This document shows, piece by piece, positions 12,701 through 27,700 of a DNA stretch of 64,000 bases (within the stretch, counting starts at the first letter, position 1; each line of letters opens with the position of its first letter). Origin of the DNA: Ancylostoma caninum. Its lineage: Eukaryota > Nematoda > Chromadorea > Rhabditida > Ancylostomatidae. Location of the stretch: contig JBAJFG010000015.1 in NCBI GenBank assembly GCA_037903475.1, positions 310,001 to 374,000 of the forward strand, read 5' to 3'. The notes under the pieces were generated by a model, which made no database searches, was not told where the DNA came from, and was given only the letters and a program-made list of their open reading frames with translations. A program made the position numbers and the translations under genes.

Positions 12701-15700
12701 TGCTACTCAACTTCATGTTTTCTTAAGAAAATGAAACAAGATACACATCACCAAACGGAATGAAAAATCAATACTCATCGTTTCCACTGGATGAATTAAT
12801 TAACTGCGTCATAGTCGAGGCCATCCACCTCATCTCACAAGGGGATCCCCAATTCATGCAGCACAGCCCCCGTTCCATGGAGGATAAGTAGTCGAATTGA
12901 AACAGGAAATATTCGCTCTTCGAAACTTCTCGCGTTTTTTCCCGACACTTCCGCCAACAAACCATTAAGGCACCAAATCGAAGCCAGGAAAGTACCGAGC
13001 TAGTCCTTTCATAGAGAATAAGTAGTCGATTTGAAACGGGGAATATTCGTCTCTCGGGCTTTTTTTTTCAATCGATAAAATACCGAAACTGCGGTAATGT
13101 GGGTAATAACCTAATATAGGCAAGTTTTCGATCCTAACAGTCTGTAATCTGTAATCTTTAGTATTGATGGTGAATTTATACACTTTTATCTGTCTAGTTT
13201 ACCATATTTATAGATCAAAGGTCAAAGTTCAAATGCTCAAAAATTTCGAAAGGAGCGTGGAAAAATTCCGGAAGTTCCCTGATAATACTTAGACAAAGGT
13301 GATAATATAGCACACAGAGGTGCATTCGATGGGGTGAAATTGTACAGCGTGAGCAGAGCAGGTCCCGCCACGTTTTCGTTGTTTTGTTATTGTACTTATC
13401 GTCGAATACTTGCATTGTGATTGTGGCCTTAGGTGAGAGAAATAAAAACTGTTTCTTCAGAAGAGTTCGTTTGGAGTCACGTAGCTCTTGAGGGCCCATT
13501 GAAGACGCGCGGGGGGGGGGGAGGTGGAGGAGAGAAAAAACTGCAGAGTGCGACGAAGACGAACGAAGACTCGGCTGGATGGAAATTAAGCGATTAATTG
13601 AACTAAAAATTAATTCTTTACTCTTTTTTAGAAACAAACGCCGAAAAAAAATTAAATCGATTTGGTGACACAGTAAATGTCGTTTTACATTAGGCGTCAA
13701 GTGTACAGTACAGTTCACTGATGTAGTCCAACTGGTTACTGGTCCAGTTACACCGATTATTTTCTGTTGGTTCTTCTTTTTTTCGTGAAAAGGTGATCAG
13801 ATTACGGCGTGTTGGAACCAGTTGAGTATGTGGACGTAGAAAATATAGCTATCGATTCAGCACTATAAGAATAAACACGGAGTTTACGCCGGCTACATCT
13901 GCTGAGCATCTTTTCATTGTTAAGAAATCTTCAAATAATTTTTTTCTCAAAAAAACTTGCGTTGAAATTTTTCTTCTGCGTGAAAATAGACAAATTCCAG
14001 GAAATTCTCAAGAAAAGCCCTTTAAGCGATGCAACTAAATTTCATCTCAAATTTTCTTGTTTTCAGTCTCAAAACGTTTTTTTCTGTGAAAATTCAAAAT
14101 TTATTTTTGTATGATAGTGCTCCTGCTGTGGAAAATGGAAATCCACGAAAATTACTTTCAAAGGAGCTCATTTCAATAAGAAAAATTAAGTGAAACACGA
14201 GGAAAGATTCCTCAGTAGGATTGACTCAGAAGTATCCGACAACATCTCTATAGATCTCCGTGGAAAATTTTTGGAAATATTGCTTGCTTTCAGGTGGGAC
14301 AGACGTTTGTACGATTGGAGCGCGATTTTGACCATCATGTACAGTTCTTCAAGGATCTACCAGCCACAATAGAATTGCTGGAGCAACAACCGTACAAAAG
14401 CTTCTTTCAGGTTTGTATTGCGGTTGTTCCGCAGCATGTCCTATTGTCTTCCGCTGAATAAAGATTCAATCCTGTTCTGTTCTGTCCGTGCTTGTCCGTC
14501 CTTGTCCATTCTCGTCCGTTCCTGTACTGCGTCGTTGTCCATTCATGTATGCATGCTATTCCTGGAACTGTATTTTATTATTACTACACTATATTCTACT
14601 GTATTCAATAGGTAAGATTCAAATGATGTTCTTATTGCGCCTCTCTTTCTTTCCAACTACTTTTGATCTCATTGATTTTTCTCCTGTGGCATATGACAGG
14701 GTCGTGGATCGCTTCCATATTATTTGGCGGGTTCTGGCGCGAATTTTTACTTTTCGTCAGCGTTTTGTAATGAAAATGGATCTGAAACTGTTAGCTTCTC
14801 AGGCTTTCCTTCAAGTCTTAAAGAACATTCGATATTTTGAATTCTGGATGGGATCCAAGAAAAATTCATTCCTTTTACAATGCTTTTCTCCTCCTGAAGA
14901 TTCCACGCATTACCGCTCTTCAGTTGTTATCTCTGCTTTTGGTCTTATTTTCTGGGAAGATTTTCCAGCTCTCTTCTCATATTTTTCATGGATAAAATCA
15001 GGAATCCTCACACATGCTTGTCTTGCAAAGGCGAGATTCATGGACGCTTGTGAGAACGTTCTTGGCACCCTGCTCATCTAAAGTGAACTAATTTCAAGGG
15101 CGAAATACGAATTTCTTGCTTTCATCGCTTGTCGAGGCGGGTTTCCCGAGCATACCCATTTTTTGCCTGAATAACGTGTCCACCCTAGTCAGACGGGCAG
15201 GTCACTGCCTTCCCGAGAACATTTGTGAATACCAGCACTGTGCTTTTAAGCACGATGCGATCTCTCAATGTACTTCTGGGTATCTTCTTAAGATGCTCAG
15301 TTTTTATGCATATCGATTGTTTTCGTTGTCTGATCGCCTTTCATGTCCTGGTTCTGTTTCTGGATGTCCATTTGCCAGGCTCAAATGTCAAAATCTCTTT
15401 CTGCAAGTATTGCAAACATTTTTTTTTTCGGAATGTCCTCGCCTCTTCTTTCATCTTTTTTTTTCACCTTTCTTCCGTATTCTTTTATCTATCTCTATTT
15501 CTTAATGCATCACGCCTTTTTCTGGCTGCGCACCTTGAGTATATTCATAAAAAATAAATAAATTTCTAGTCTGAACCTCTCGTCTACCTCTTGCCACCTT
15601 CCTGGCTCATTTTGAATTCGTTGCTCAGTATATATCCTTGATTTTGTAGAAAATCTAAATCAGCCTTTGAGAGTCAGTTCAAAAAATTCATATATTCGTA

Positions 15701-18700
15701 AACGAGGAACCCCTGCACGTCTTCTTACTTTTTTCCCAGACCTATATTCCTCACTCTCTCCCGAACATCCAATTCTTCAAATCATTCTCAGTGGAAAGCT
15801 CGCCTTCGAACACATCCAATACATTATTCAAAGCTCGTATGTTTCCTTTTCTCTATCTTTTTTCTGTTTTGTCCTGTTTTCTTCTTCTTTCCTCACTTCT
15901 TTAACTACCACCCCCCCCCCCCCCCACCTTACTCATAACCCTCTTTTTTGTTATTATTTTTTTCTTTTGGCGTTTGCTGTTTTTTTTATCCCTTCCTCCT
16001 TTGAACCCCTAATCTCTTTGTTTTCCTTATTCAATCACAACTATGCGACAAATATCGGCCATTTCTCGCATTTTGCCCTCGTTACCGTCCATTTTGTGGT
16101 CTATTCGGAATCGCATTTAAACCTCTACATCTCACCTTTATTTAACCTCACTACTTGGATCACATTTTGCACGATGCTGCACAAACATTTTGCGGTCCAA
16201 CGATGGAAAATATCGAGCGTCTTCCTTGGATTTTGAGTCTGTTTTGGTGTCCAACCTCGGCTTTCTCCTCATCTAAAACCCTATTCCTTCCCTGACCCTA
16301 AATTCCTGTGGTAGAACCGATGCTCTCCTGACTTTTTTTGCAAAAGCACCTATAGGAACTTCTTCATTCTTGGTTAGTTTTCTTAGGCCGCCCTTCTCTC
16401 CTGATGATGAGTTGCGGTAAATCCACTGTGGTCAAGTTTTGCCTTTGATATTTGTTCTGCAAGAAATGTAGAGCACACTTCCTCTATAACCATCGGAATC
16501 AACCAACGTCTGAACAACTTCTTGTAGTCTCAACAGCAGTTTGTTCTGGATGTGTGCAACTCATGTGCGTGCGTCTATATGATGAAGAATAGGGCCCAGT
16601 CCCAAATGAGTATGTGCGACTGATGCGCGACTGACGCACGCAGCTATTATAGATTACCCTTCAGATAAAGTTGTTTGGATAACTAGTTTAATTTACTTTT
16701 TTATGAACATTTCTGGGCACAGCAAAATTCGAAGACCAAATTTCCAAAACCCAAAATTTTCCAAAAATCCAGAAAATCCAAACCGAAAGGAAAAACAAGG
16801 ATCCGTTTCTGTTTGAGTAGTCTTTCGATATATCATACTCGGATATCTATGAGAACGTGCTATTTCCTTTTCTGCTGCGGAAGTTCCGCCCTCTGTTTTC
16901 TGTTGTTCAGGCAGTCAGTCATTTCATGTAAAACATCGATCAGTTTATTTTTCATTTCTCGTGTTTGTGATTTTCTCCGTATTTGCCCCACCCAGCAATG
17001 GCCAGCCACCTTCGGTATGACCGCAGCACAAAAACGGTTGAACCATTTCCGATTCGTTTGACTCCGAATTATGCTGCTCTCTATCCCATTTTGATATCCA
17101 ATTTTCCTTGTATATAATCTATACGTATTGGTTTCTTGAATATTCTAATGTTCTCTACGATTCCTTGGATGTTTCCAGAACCTTCACTTTTCGCTTTACT
17201 TGTGAAAATCACTACATTTTTGACGGAAACATTTCTGTTTTCTTCTTATTTATTCCCATTTCCGTCTTCTTTCCACTCTACTTCTTTCCACTCTAAGTTA
17301 CAGAAGTAAGCAAAGTTTCCACTGAAATCCATCTCCGTCTTCCAGAACATTCCTGCCGCTGTGTCTTTTTTCGCTTCCCAGCGCTTGCATGCCGAGCATC
17401 TTTCGGCTTTTCCTCCATCTCGCCAGCCTTTACACCGAACAGCAACTGCGTTTTCGTACGACATATAATGTCTTTCTCACCCGGGGATGTTTACTCTGGG
17501 GAAGTTTGGAATCGTGGAATTCGTGAGGTATCGGACTACTGAGGGGAAAACTAAGGTCATAAAAACTTCGGAAATGAAAACCACTTTAAACTGAAATTAA
17601 ACAGCTAGCTGATATTGAATCGGGGACAAATACAGGAAAGTAAGAAGTGAAAATTGAACATACAAATGAGTAGTGATTAGAACGAATGTTTAACGAAAAT
17701 TATTACCAAGTCCACATAATCCTATTGCTAATGTTTTCCCTTGAAAGCTACTGCTACTCCAAAAATTCCTGAAAGTTCCTCTAGTCTTATTTAAACTTGC
17801 ATAGTTTATTCAGCTAACAAAATACGTACTTTATTCAGAAGAAGAAAACTCAAAAATGATGAAAAAAGCTCATGAGCTCATGTATTTGTTCTTGAAAATA
17901 TAATTTTAAGTACGACCCGGAGAGGTAAATAAATCACGTCCTCCTATACTACTTTCCTCCCCATCCCAAATTTGACACGTGATGGTCAAGGCTCATAATA
18001 TAGATAATTAAAATTTGCACTATTTGAGGGTTTTTTTTTCAATCTTGGACGTTGGAGTAATTTTAGATTTAAAAAATATTCCGATAAGAACGGACAAGCA
18101 TTATTTTTGTGTTTCTCAGTATTTTCCGGGTAACTTCCACCCAACAGTGAGCTTTGAACAGCTCCTTTTCAAAGCAGAACCAGATTTCTGTCTTCGTTCA
18201 ATTTAAAGGCAACAACTCATCTTTTTATTTTTGGATATTAAAAAAAAACAAAATCGGTGGTATGCGCTCGAATTGGGATTAAATTCCATTCGTTTCGCCG
18301 CCACATCCTTAAATTTTCTCTGGGAATGGTATGATTGTCGCCGAGATAGAATCATTTTCTCATTGTGAAATTTGCTGGTGAGATAAGTTCCGAAAATATT
18401 AGTCCTTGACTTCCGTGCCACTATTCATGTAGCTCTTGTTCTCGTTAAATCCTATATTGTCCATAAAATTGTGCCTCATTGGGCTACAGGATCCTTGTTA
18501 GGAAGCATTTCTTGGAATTATTATGACTAGCACTAGAAACCCCTCCAATCCTCGTTTTTTTTTGGACTCTTAGAAAGTACCTCCGTTGGAGAGCTGGTTG
18601 GGATTCACGAAACGATAACCGAGCAAAGCTACGGCGCTTAACGTGATTGGTTATCGTACAGACTATGTGGTGCTATGAGTCGCAGGCAATCATAGTTGCT

Positions 18701-21700
18701 GGCTTATTGGCCTGGTTTCGCTTGGCTACACGTTTATGAATCTCAGCCCAGGAGCTGGACGGTTGGTTAATGGGGGTTACCTTAAATATTACTTGATGTA
18801 AAGCCGCTGTAACCGGAAAAATCACTCGTCTTTTGTAGATTTTGTTATTACAAGGATCGGTGTGGGGTAAAGGATGAGTGTGGGTTTCTGGGTTGGAAGG
18901 TAGTTTTAGTACTTGTCTTCAAGACGTGACATGAGAGGTAAGGGGGACGATGAGCCAGGTGATTTGCGCGAAGGTCACCAAAGTGTCGTAAATGGTAAAT
19001 GTCAAAATGGCAAAAATTGATATTTTTTGTAAGTTTCTTTTTCTATAAGTAAAGTATAAAGTAAAATTAATGCATAAAAGTACTGACAAAATTACAGAGC
19101 TAAGAAAAGCACATTTGGTCCTATTTTTTATGGTAAGCAATTGGTCCGGTCAGATTTTTGCGAATCCTCGACACTTTAGATAACTCTGCGAGCTTGTCAG
19201 CTTCTTCAAATAGGCGGTGGAGCGCATCATCCATTTTTTTGGAACTTTTAACTAACTATCGCTTTTGATGACTTGGTTTCCGCGCATTTTCGAATAGCCG
19301 ATGTTTCAAGTGACTCGATATTGGGGTTTCTTTTATTTATTTATTTATTTATCAAATGCACTCAAGGTTCTTCGTACAAGGAGAGCATACAGTAACAAAA
19401 AAGCACGAACAAAACAAAAATAAGACATTATCCAATAACGCTACCAGCGCAAACAGAAATGGGCATAGATTAGGATCTAAGCGCCTCACTAGCTCACATC
19501 AAATACTCAAAATTGAACGTTGCACCTGGATAGAGCTCCTTACTCGCTCAGTCAAATGTCTAGCGCACATTTTTTGTCTCTGTGGTATCATCGGTTATTC
19601 TGAAAAATTTCAGGCGTTTTTTTTAAATTTTATAACTTCCGGTGGGCCATAGTTTCCACTCCTTGCCGATTCTGTGGGATGGAGCGTTTGACTTGTTTGA
19701 GATGATATCAATTCCTCTCCGTTGCCCTATTTCCAATTTGCCATGCTGTACTGGTCTGGATTCATGAGCACGTAACCAGGCGAAATCACACTCTGGATGC
19801 ATCATCTGAGATTACCCAGGGTAAACGTGGTGGCGCCCATGTTGGCGATGGGTAAATCGACATGAGGCCGCGTGCATCATTGAGATTACCTAAGGTACGC
19901 ATCTTGACATTATACAAATTTACAGATCGTTAATACGACAATCAATACGTTTACACTGGGTAATCTCAATGATGCATGCGACATCAGGTTAACAGATTGA
20001 CTTTGACTTCTTGCAAATTCTGACATTTCTTTGTCTATGCTTCAACCAATCACGCTGGGCATCACTGGATTGCCTGGATATCATGGTTAACGTTCCATGA
20101 AACCTAGTCTTGATGTTTTTCTGGGTTGTGTACGGAATTGTGAAGATCGATGGCAGTAGAATAAGCAAATTTTCTTTTTGATTTTCATTAAAACGAGCAA
20201 ATCTCATAAATCAATCGTTGAAGTGAGAAGTTCTGGTATTGAGTAACATAACTATGACCCCTTATTTTTCACAAAGTTACTCATTTGTATAGTTGAAAAT
20301 TTTGGTGTCGAATTAGCAATCATCAACGCTACCGTTACTGAAGGTTTACTTTTGTCAGAGGAAATGTTGCCAAGGAGAGGGCTGCTTTTGACCTTTTTCG
20401 GGTAAAATTTCCCGTTTTATTTGTTTGACTTACTAAAATTTTTCGTTCCACGGTTTTTTCGTAATATTTATTTATTTATTTACTTGATACACCGCAAAGG
20501 TGTGCACATCAAAGAGCAAAAATAAAACGCTTAAAAAGAAAGTAACGGAGGATCTTCAGTGGGGCTTGTGTCACAGTCAAGTTATTGTTCATTCTAGGGA
20601 CAGTGAGTGAGGCAGTGAGAAAAAAATGCTTGTTTTCATGATCCATATCCTCCTGAATCGTGTGGAACTCAACCGGTCTATTTTCGGAATCATACGAGCA
20701 CTGGTTGCGAAAAAAAAGCGTCAATTTACAGTAACCGAACCCTTCGCGACTTGCTGTCGAAGTTTGAACTCTCAAAATTGACACTGAAGTTAGTTGATTC
20801 CTCCATCGTCAAGGACCTGACTAAATTCGCGCATTATCCCTGTTGTTATCCATACTTTCCCAATGTTGTAGAGCATATTGTAGCAAAAATGAATTTATTA
20901 TGGTTATCCATATTCCTTTTTGTTGGGTGCTTGGAGAATGTTTCTGAGAAAAAAGCTCGAACTTTGCTGGAATTGTTAGAAGTGAAAAAATGGCAAGAAG
21001 AAACTCTGTACATTCATACAACAACCGAATATAAGGAAAGGAAAGAGGGTGTGGATTCGATAAGCATTCAAGTCAAGTTGCAAGGAGAAGGGGGGGGGGG
21101 GGGAGGAGCGCAGCAATCTGCTAGGGAAATGTTTGTACTGCATACGTTGGACGAGCGTCAAAATATTGCGCGGGAAGCTAGTGGACTAGCCGATCTCCCA
21201 CGGTCGTCACAAATAGAATCACAGCTCACCGCAAATTTTAGCTTCTCACCCGCGTTCGAGTCACAGCAGGAGTGCGTCTCGGTCTGTTGCCATCATACAG
21301 TCAGTCGTACGCATGACGCACGCACGCACACATTTGGTACGTATTGGCCTCGAGACTATGGGCATTACGCAAAAACTTTGCCCTCTAGTTTACTCCGGCA
21401 ATTCGCAACGATCCGGGGACTTTTTCAATGACTCCTCTGTTATACATACTTTGCATAGTAATAGCAGGCTCTGAGGCCGCATGCATCATTGAGATTACCC
21501 AGGGTCAACTTGTTAAAGCTACACAAACATACCCATACTTAGCAAGAGCTTCAACATCTTTACACCGGGTTATCTAAATGATGCATACGGTCCCTGGACC
21601 GTAACCTGTATGTTTTACCCGGACGCTCTGGAAATAGTTATGCTTGGAATGCAGTGTTATCCCGCAAAATTTCATTCGCGGATTAATATCTCACATGGGG

Positions 21701-24700
21701 TGCCACGCTGTTATGCTATTACTGTTTGAAGTTCTTCACTGGTTCTTAACATGTGTTTTCTGATAAATGGTAAATAAATGGGGCGATCAGATAAATATAT
21801 CTAAGCGTTTCAGGCCATTTTTGGCTAACTGGTTATGATCTACTGTCCACCCCTTATTATCAAGTTGGATGAAAATGTTGACAGTAAATATTTATATCAA
21901 ATATTAATAAGTTGTATCAGTACCTATAATTGGATATAATAAATGATTAAATAAAAATATGCAGGATATCAAAACAGGGAATTAGGTATAAAGTTGAGCG
22001 CCACTCTCGTTAGCCTTCGAAGACATATCCCTATGACTCTTCACCCGCTTCTACCCCTTATTAGTTTTCTTTCCAGTTCAAATTTTCTTTCCTCTCTTAA
22101 GTTGGGGCGGGGTGAAGACCTGGATAAAACTTCCAGAACGTTCCCACCTCAAGCCCCACCTCCGCATTGCATTGTTAAGTGGTTTTCAGAGTGCGATTTG
22201 TACAGTGACGTGATCGACCCCAGCACATACCTCGAGAGACGGTCAATAAGCGCTGCACCGACGGAGCGAGGCGACCGCGTCAGGTGGCGTTTGCGAGGGC
22301 GAAGCGGCCAAATAGCCGAGGCTATTTTCAACCCGATGCAACAAAAAATCGCCGGGGCACAGTGTTTCGAAAGCATAGCAGTAGAGAAAGCAGTAGGTTG
22401 ATAGGGGCGGCGAGGAGTTGGTGGTAACTAGCACGATGGTTTGCGTAGGCGAGGATTCTAAGTGCTTCTGATGCGAAATGGGTGCCTAAGGTTCCGTATT
22501 TGCTGAGAGGAAAAAAATATCAGTATTTTTTAAATTTGTTTCCCTTGGAATCCCACCAGGTTTTCCTTGTTCACTATCTCTGATAACTGTGCAGCACGAA
22601 CGCAGCTCGAACGGCGTAATGGTTCGGATTGAAACCCTAGCAGCAACGGTTTCCAGTTACTGCCATTCTCCCCTTGTTTGCTGCTCAAGCTGTCGGCCCT
22701 TTGGCAGCAATTGCTGAAAGACGTTCGGGCTGCGTTCATCCTGCACAGTTATCAGATATTAATATCCAAAAACATTAAAGGCAAAATGAGTGAACGAAAA
22801 CAGCAAAAAAAAATAAACAGAAGGAAGAGTTGACTGTGCAAGATCTGCTTTCAAATTCCTTTGTTGATTTTGGCCAGATGCAGTATGCATAGCTGGAAAA
22901 ATACGAATTTGGACAAAAACCAAAAGATAAGATTCTCGATTATTACTTGAATAGCAATGCAGCGGCGCTCTTTCGCTACTTCACGCTGTGATAAAAGCCA
23001 TATGGGGACCAGTTCTCGCGCAATTAAAACTGTCAAAAAAATTTAAGGAACTTCACTTGTTCATTCTTACTTATTTTTTATTCATCCAACTATATGTTTA
23101 TTTACTTACTGTCCATTGCTGGTGGTCTCAGTTGTTGATCTAGCCCTAAAGTAGGGTGGGTTTGCACCTGTGTTTGTGCAGCTATTTAACTAAGGCATCA
23201 ACTTGTTCTAAGCAAGGTGGAAATGCTTCTTGGATTCCGCCGCCAATTAATTCTTGTCACTAGTGTTTGTGCTATTGTAGTCGGGAAGCATCTCCTGTCG
23301 ATTGATATCACTTTCAAGCAAAACAATTACTCCTACTCCATATCTGACCTGGAACTGCTGGATTACATTCATAGAATCAATTCGAAATCCAAAATGTCCA
23401 CGTCTTTCATCCCCCTTTAACGTGCCAGCAAGCTTTTGCGTATTTCTATTCTTCTGTTATTCTGCTCCTCCTTTTCCCCTTCTTTTTCAAAAAAAAAAAC
23501 TAAAGAATTAAGCTGTGAGAAAAAAAACTGAATAAGTTAGATTATTGTGAGAGCGCCACATCCGTTTGAAGTAAATCATCCCGTTCTAGATGAATCTCAT
23601 GCAATTCTCAACGGTAACAGTTATTCGCAAAACTTTTTGTCCGTTCCAATTTTCTGACTTTTTTCTTCCTATTGTTCCTTCAGTGAATCCTTAAAATTGT
23701 TGCTCTGATTTCTATGACTTTTCCTGTCATTCTTCCCTACGACGATCTTGGCTACATCTGTGATTTCTTGGAAAGTTCTCGAAGCAATAGAAATTTTTTG
23801 TACCTCAGTTCCGTTTCGCACAATTTTAACGTCCATGTAGTGCTTCCCAAGCGATATTGTGCGGCTAAATACGGCTCTGAAAATTTCATAACCTATTCCT
23901 AAAAAAAATTTAACCTTACTTGGTGGTGAAGAGAGGTGGAGCTTTTTTCAAGCATCGGAAGTTGAAAACGTTGAAAATGTGCGAGATGTACGAGCGTTTT
24001 CCTATGTTCGATAGACCTAGTGTCCTTTTCGTACATCCACTTTATGCTGGTTGTTTTTCCGTACGATTCCCGGAAGGACCAACTCTACTTACCCTCTACT
24101 ACTCTATTGTACACGATTCTTTTGCGGGTAACGTGAATTTCTCACTTTATTCGATTGAATTGGGGTTTAAGAATCGTTCGAAAATGCCCCTCTTACTTTG
24201 TGTTATTTCGGTGCTGGATTTTTACACTCGAGGGCGCTAGGAGCGGTGATTCGCTGTCGCATCTGTTTCCGAAGCACCCGTCCTGTTCTTTGTGAGATTT
24301 TTGCAGACGTTTTCTGAATAGACGATTTGTCCCGGTTTACACTATTACTGCAGTAAAGCTCAGTGATAAACTGCATTTGAGCATGATGAAGATCTATTGC
24401 ATGAGAACGCTCAGAAGCTCCTGGGAAATATCATGAAAAGCTGCACAATACTGGAGCTGGATTTATGGTGGAAAATACACGTATTTCTCCAAAAAAGAAT
24501 AGTGAAATGACATGGAAAAAAGCATGTTTGGAATAGTTAACTTTTCCACCACTAAAAAAGCATCCTTAGGGCGTCGAGAGAGTCTTTAGGAGAACTGCTG
24601 TAGCTGCTCTTTGTATTAATTTATTAATTTATTTATTATATGCACACTAAGGTGCGCAAACAGTTAACAATCAGCTAGAACATATAATAAAAACAAAATT

Positions 24701-27700
24701 AGGACATACGTAATGTTAACCAGTGATAACTGTTCAAGGAGAGAAAAGAAAAGACAGGGAAGAAAAAATCGATTAATTGATTAATTAAAAATTAATTGAA
24801 TTTTCTGGAATGTTTTTCACTGGCGAACTTCTGGAACATGTCATACTGTGTGTCAAATTGAGGCTTCACAAGTTTTGTTTCAAATCCCGAGCTTCCGGAA
24901 GTTTCCACTTGCCTTTTTAACTCCACAGTTCTTTGCAATTACATATTTAATACCACAAAATTTATGATGAAAACGCGCATAAAAGATCTACATTGAGGTT
25001 TTGAAACGATGCTTTAAACACACTACAACGTGCTATGCACGATTGGTCCACCTTTCGTTGGTCGCTATTGATTGTAGTTGTCGTCAGCCAATCAGAGACG
25101 ACCATATCTTCCTCTCAGGACAAACCTTCTGCATCGTTTCACCTCATTCGGATTTATTTATTAATTTTATAACATTTGACATGGTTGGTGCACGAAGTCC
25201 TTTTTAGTAAATGCCGTCACCTAATTTGATCCATTTGGATGATCAAATTTTCAAAACGGTTCCCGTTTTAAACATGCTATATAAAGAAACGGAGGATCCT
25301 ATTGGGGTCTCCTTCTTTCGGTGGGGATGCGCACTTATTAGAGCATTCATTGAACTGGCTAGCTAGAAGAGTCCGGCACTCAGTGTCCAATTCGAACATC
25401 AATTTGCTCTGTTGTAATCCTAGTTGCATTTTATGGTCTCTCTTTTTTTTCTTTGTTGTGAGCACGTTTTTTAGACGTACGAGAATAAAAATTAAGAAGG
25501 AAAATTTTTTGCTCTGTAGAGCAAACTACCATTTCTCACAAATATTCATATTTTCTTCAGGCAACCTTTCTTTTACCAGGTAGGTGGGGTTGGATATTTT
25601 ACTTTGCTATGGTTTTAAACACTAGGTATTTTGAATTCAGAACCCGCTAGGTGCCTATTTTCTTTGTAGATTTCAATTTTCTGCAGTATACGAATCCTTT
25701 GGATTGTTCAGGCTTAGAAAAGTTTTCGCTGAAGGAGATAAAAACTTCGCAATTTCCTTCGACAGAACAAGTACTCAGTGCTAAATTTGGGTATTCTCAT
25801 CCCAGTCTCTCCAGACACCTATGAAAGGCTGCCTGCCATCGCAGAAGCATTGAATAGCTGTAATTTTACTCCGCCATCTCCCATGACTTTATTCCATGGG
25901 TTAAGAAAGTACCTTGAAAAGAACATTTTTTATACATCCATATTATGGTCAACAATGACAAACAATTGGATTTTTCTCGAAGATTCGAAGATCTGTGAAT
26001 TTTGCAAGCAAAAGTTTCATGAGGTTTTCCTTTTTTGAAAATAGGTTTCGAAGCCAGCTCCTTCCATGAAAATTCATTTATTTATTTATTTATTTATTTA
26101 TGCAATCGTCACGAGTGATAAACTGTCATGAACGAAAACAAGATAAGTGCATAACATAATAAAAACTGGTTAATACAAAATCTGATAAGAGATGATTGTC
26201 GTCGCACCTATTTTTCGATTGTTTGGTTGGTGATTGTTTGTTTTGGAATACGCAAATAAATAAAAATGAACCACTTCTCGTCTTTCCGAAAGAGCAAACA
26301 CCTCAGCGGAAAAATTGAAAAGGCAAACAAATCATGACCCTGATAGATTACAATGGACAAAAATCTAGTACATTTCAACTTATTTATTAGGTATCTAGTA
26401 CATTTCAACTTATTAATCTAGTACAATATTAATATTAATCTAGTAATCTAGTACATTTCAACTTATTTATTATTTAAAGCTATAAATGCGCCTTTGTGAG
26501 CTGAAAAAAAAATTATTTAAAAAATGGTGATACAACACCTCGGTCCGAGATGTATCCGTGGTAGGTATCAGTGACCCTTCGCCGTGTTCTGCCCAGAGTA
26601 CTAGGACCTCCTTCAATGAAGTCGCTGCGCCATGAGGCAAAACGGCTACTCGTCCAAATTCTGACCTCGCTGCGGTCTTTGGACTCTTTCTCTTCCATGA
26701 AAAGAATTTTGGATAGAAGCAAGCGATGGCCTGATAGAGCCAAGCCTAAGCTACATGGCGAACACAAGCACGACTTTCCGGCCTAGACTAGAAGATGAGG
26801 GCGATCGAAAGTCCGAAAATTCGGATCAGTTACCCAATGTGGGGGTATTTTAAAGGAGTCGCTTTTTATACGAATGTGATCTAGGTAGAAAGCAAATATC
26901 CTATAAATGCTCAGAATAAAGTGCTGCCCCGATTCTGTTTTTGTCTTTTCCTGTTTGAAGTCGTATAACACACGAGTGGAAAATCCATATTTTTGGTCGA
27001 TCGCTTTCAAAAGTTCTTTGAAAATCGGGTATTGGAACCTAACCAACAGTTCACATATGCTCAGATGCGCCATGGATTGCTCTTTTAGGAAGTGTCAAAT
27101 ATTCTAGGATAGGTGGTCAATGACGAGTCCACTAAGGCGGTAGAAAACAGCGCGCATCCTACACCCCAATAGTTTAAGTAATAAATTTTCCGTTTCATGG
27201 GACCTTTTAAATCGGCTATGAAAGGAAGGTGGTGCTAGTCGGTCTGCGTACAGTGGCGATGTGGTGGGAGAGGTTGGTCTCATGCAGGTGTCAGGGTCAT
27301 AGGCGTGATTTCTAGAAGGCTGCTGCGAATCTAGGCTGACAGCCCTGTAATTTGGTCTTTTAGTTCGAAAAAATTCACGTGTGGCGGTCAGGACGTACGC
27401 CGCGACGCGACCGCGCCGTACGCATACGCTTTTCACGTTCAGGTTGTTTCTTCAAATTCGACGCACTAAATGACATCGGTGGCCACCTTCTCATAGTTTG
27501 CGGGTTCCGAAAACACTCATCTATCCCAATAAAGTTTAGAAAAGTTGTCCATATCCACGCAGATCTGCTCGTACCCTGGAAGGCTGCAGCCGCGACGCGC
27601 ATATGAATCGACCAATCACAGACCAGCAGCGCACCTCTTGTCACGCAGCCAAAATTCACAACATCCTTGTAACTGTCCCAAAATTAACATCTCTTATCTG

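Larger units (their letters stand above)
11560..14293 (+). other. unc-89 intron 6 (2.7 kb)
   Basis: Holds a palindromic repeat (11750-11860), a (TTTA)n repeat tail (12095-12140), a GC-rich inverted-repeat element (12364-12629) and an 11-base G run (13511-13521). No gene recognised. Confidence 0.7.

Noticed and set aside
12344..12734. Overlapping 77-96 codon frames on both strands
   Set aside because: They lie within and beside the GC-rich MITE 12364-12629, whose base content removes stops on both strands.
14488..16236. Three long + strand frames (197, 129 and 189 codons) in intron 7
   Set aside because: They coincide with T/C-rich DNA, where stop codons are rare. The peptides are Phe/Leu/Ser-rich without domains, and they run through a C15 tract.
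22149..22434. GC-rich block with frames on both strands
   Set aside because: No inverted ends, no recognisable protein; probably another GC-rich repeat fragment but not supported well enough to list.
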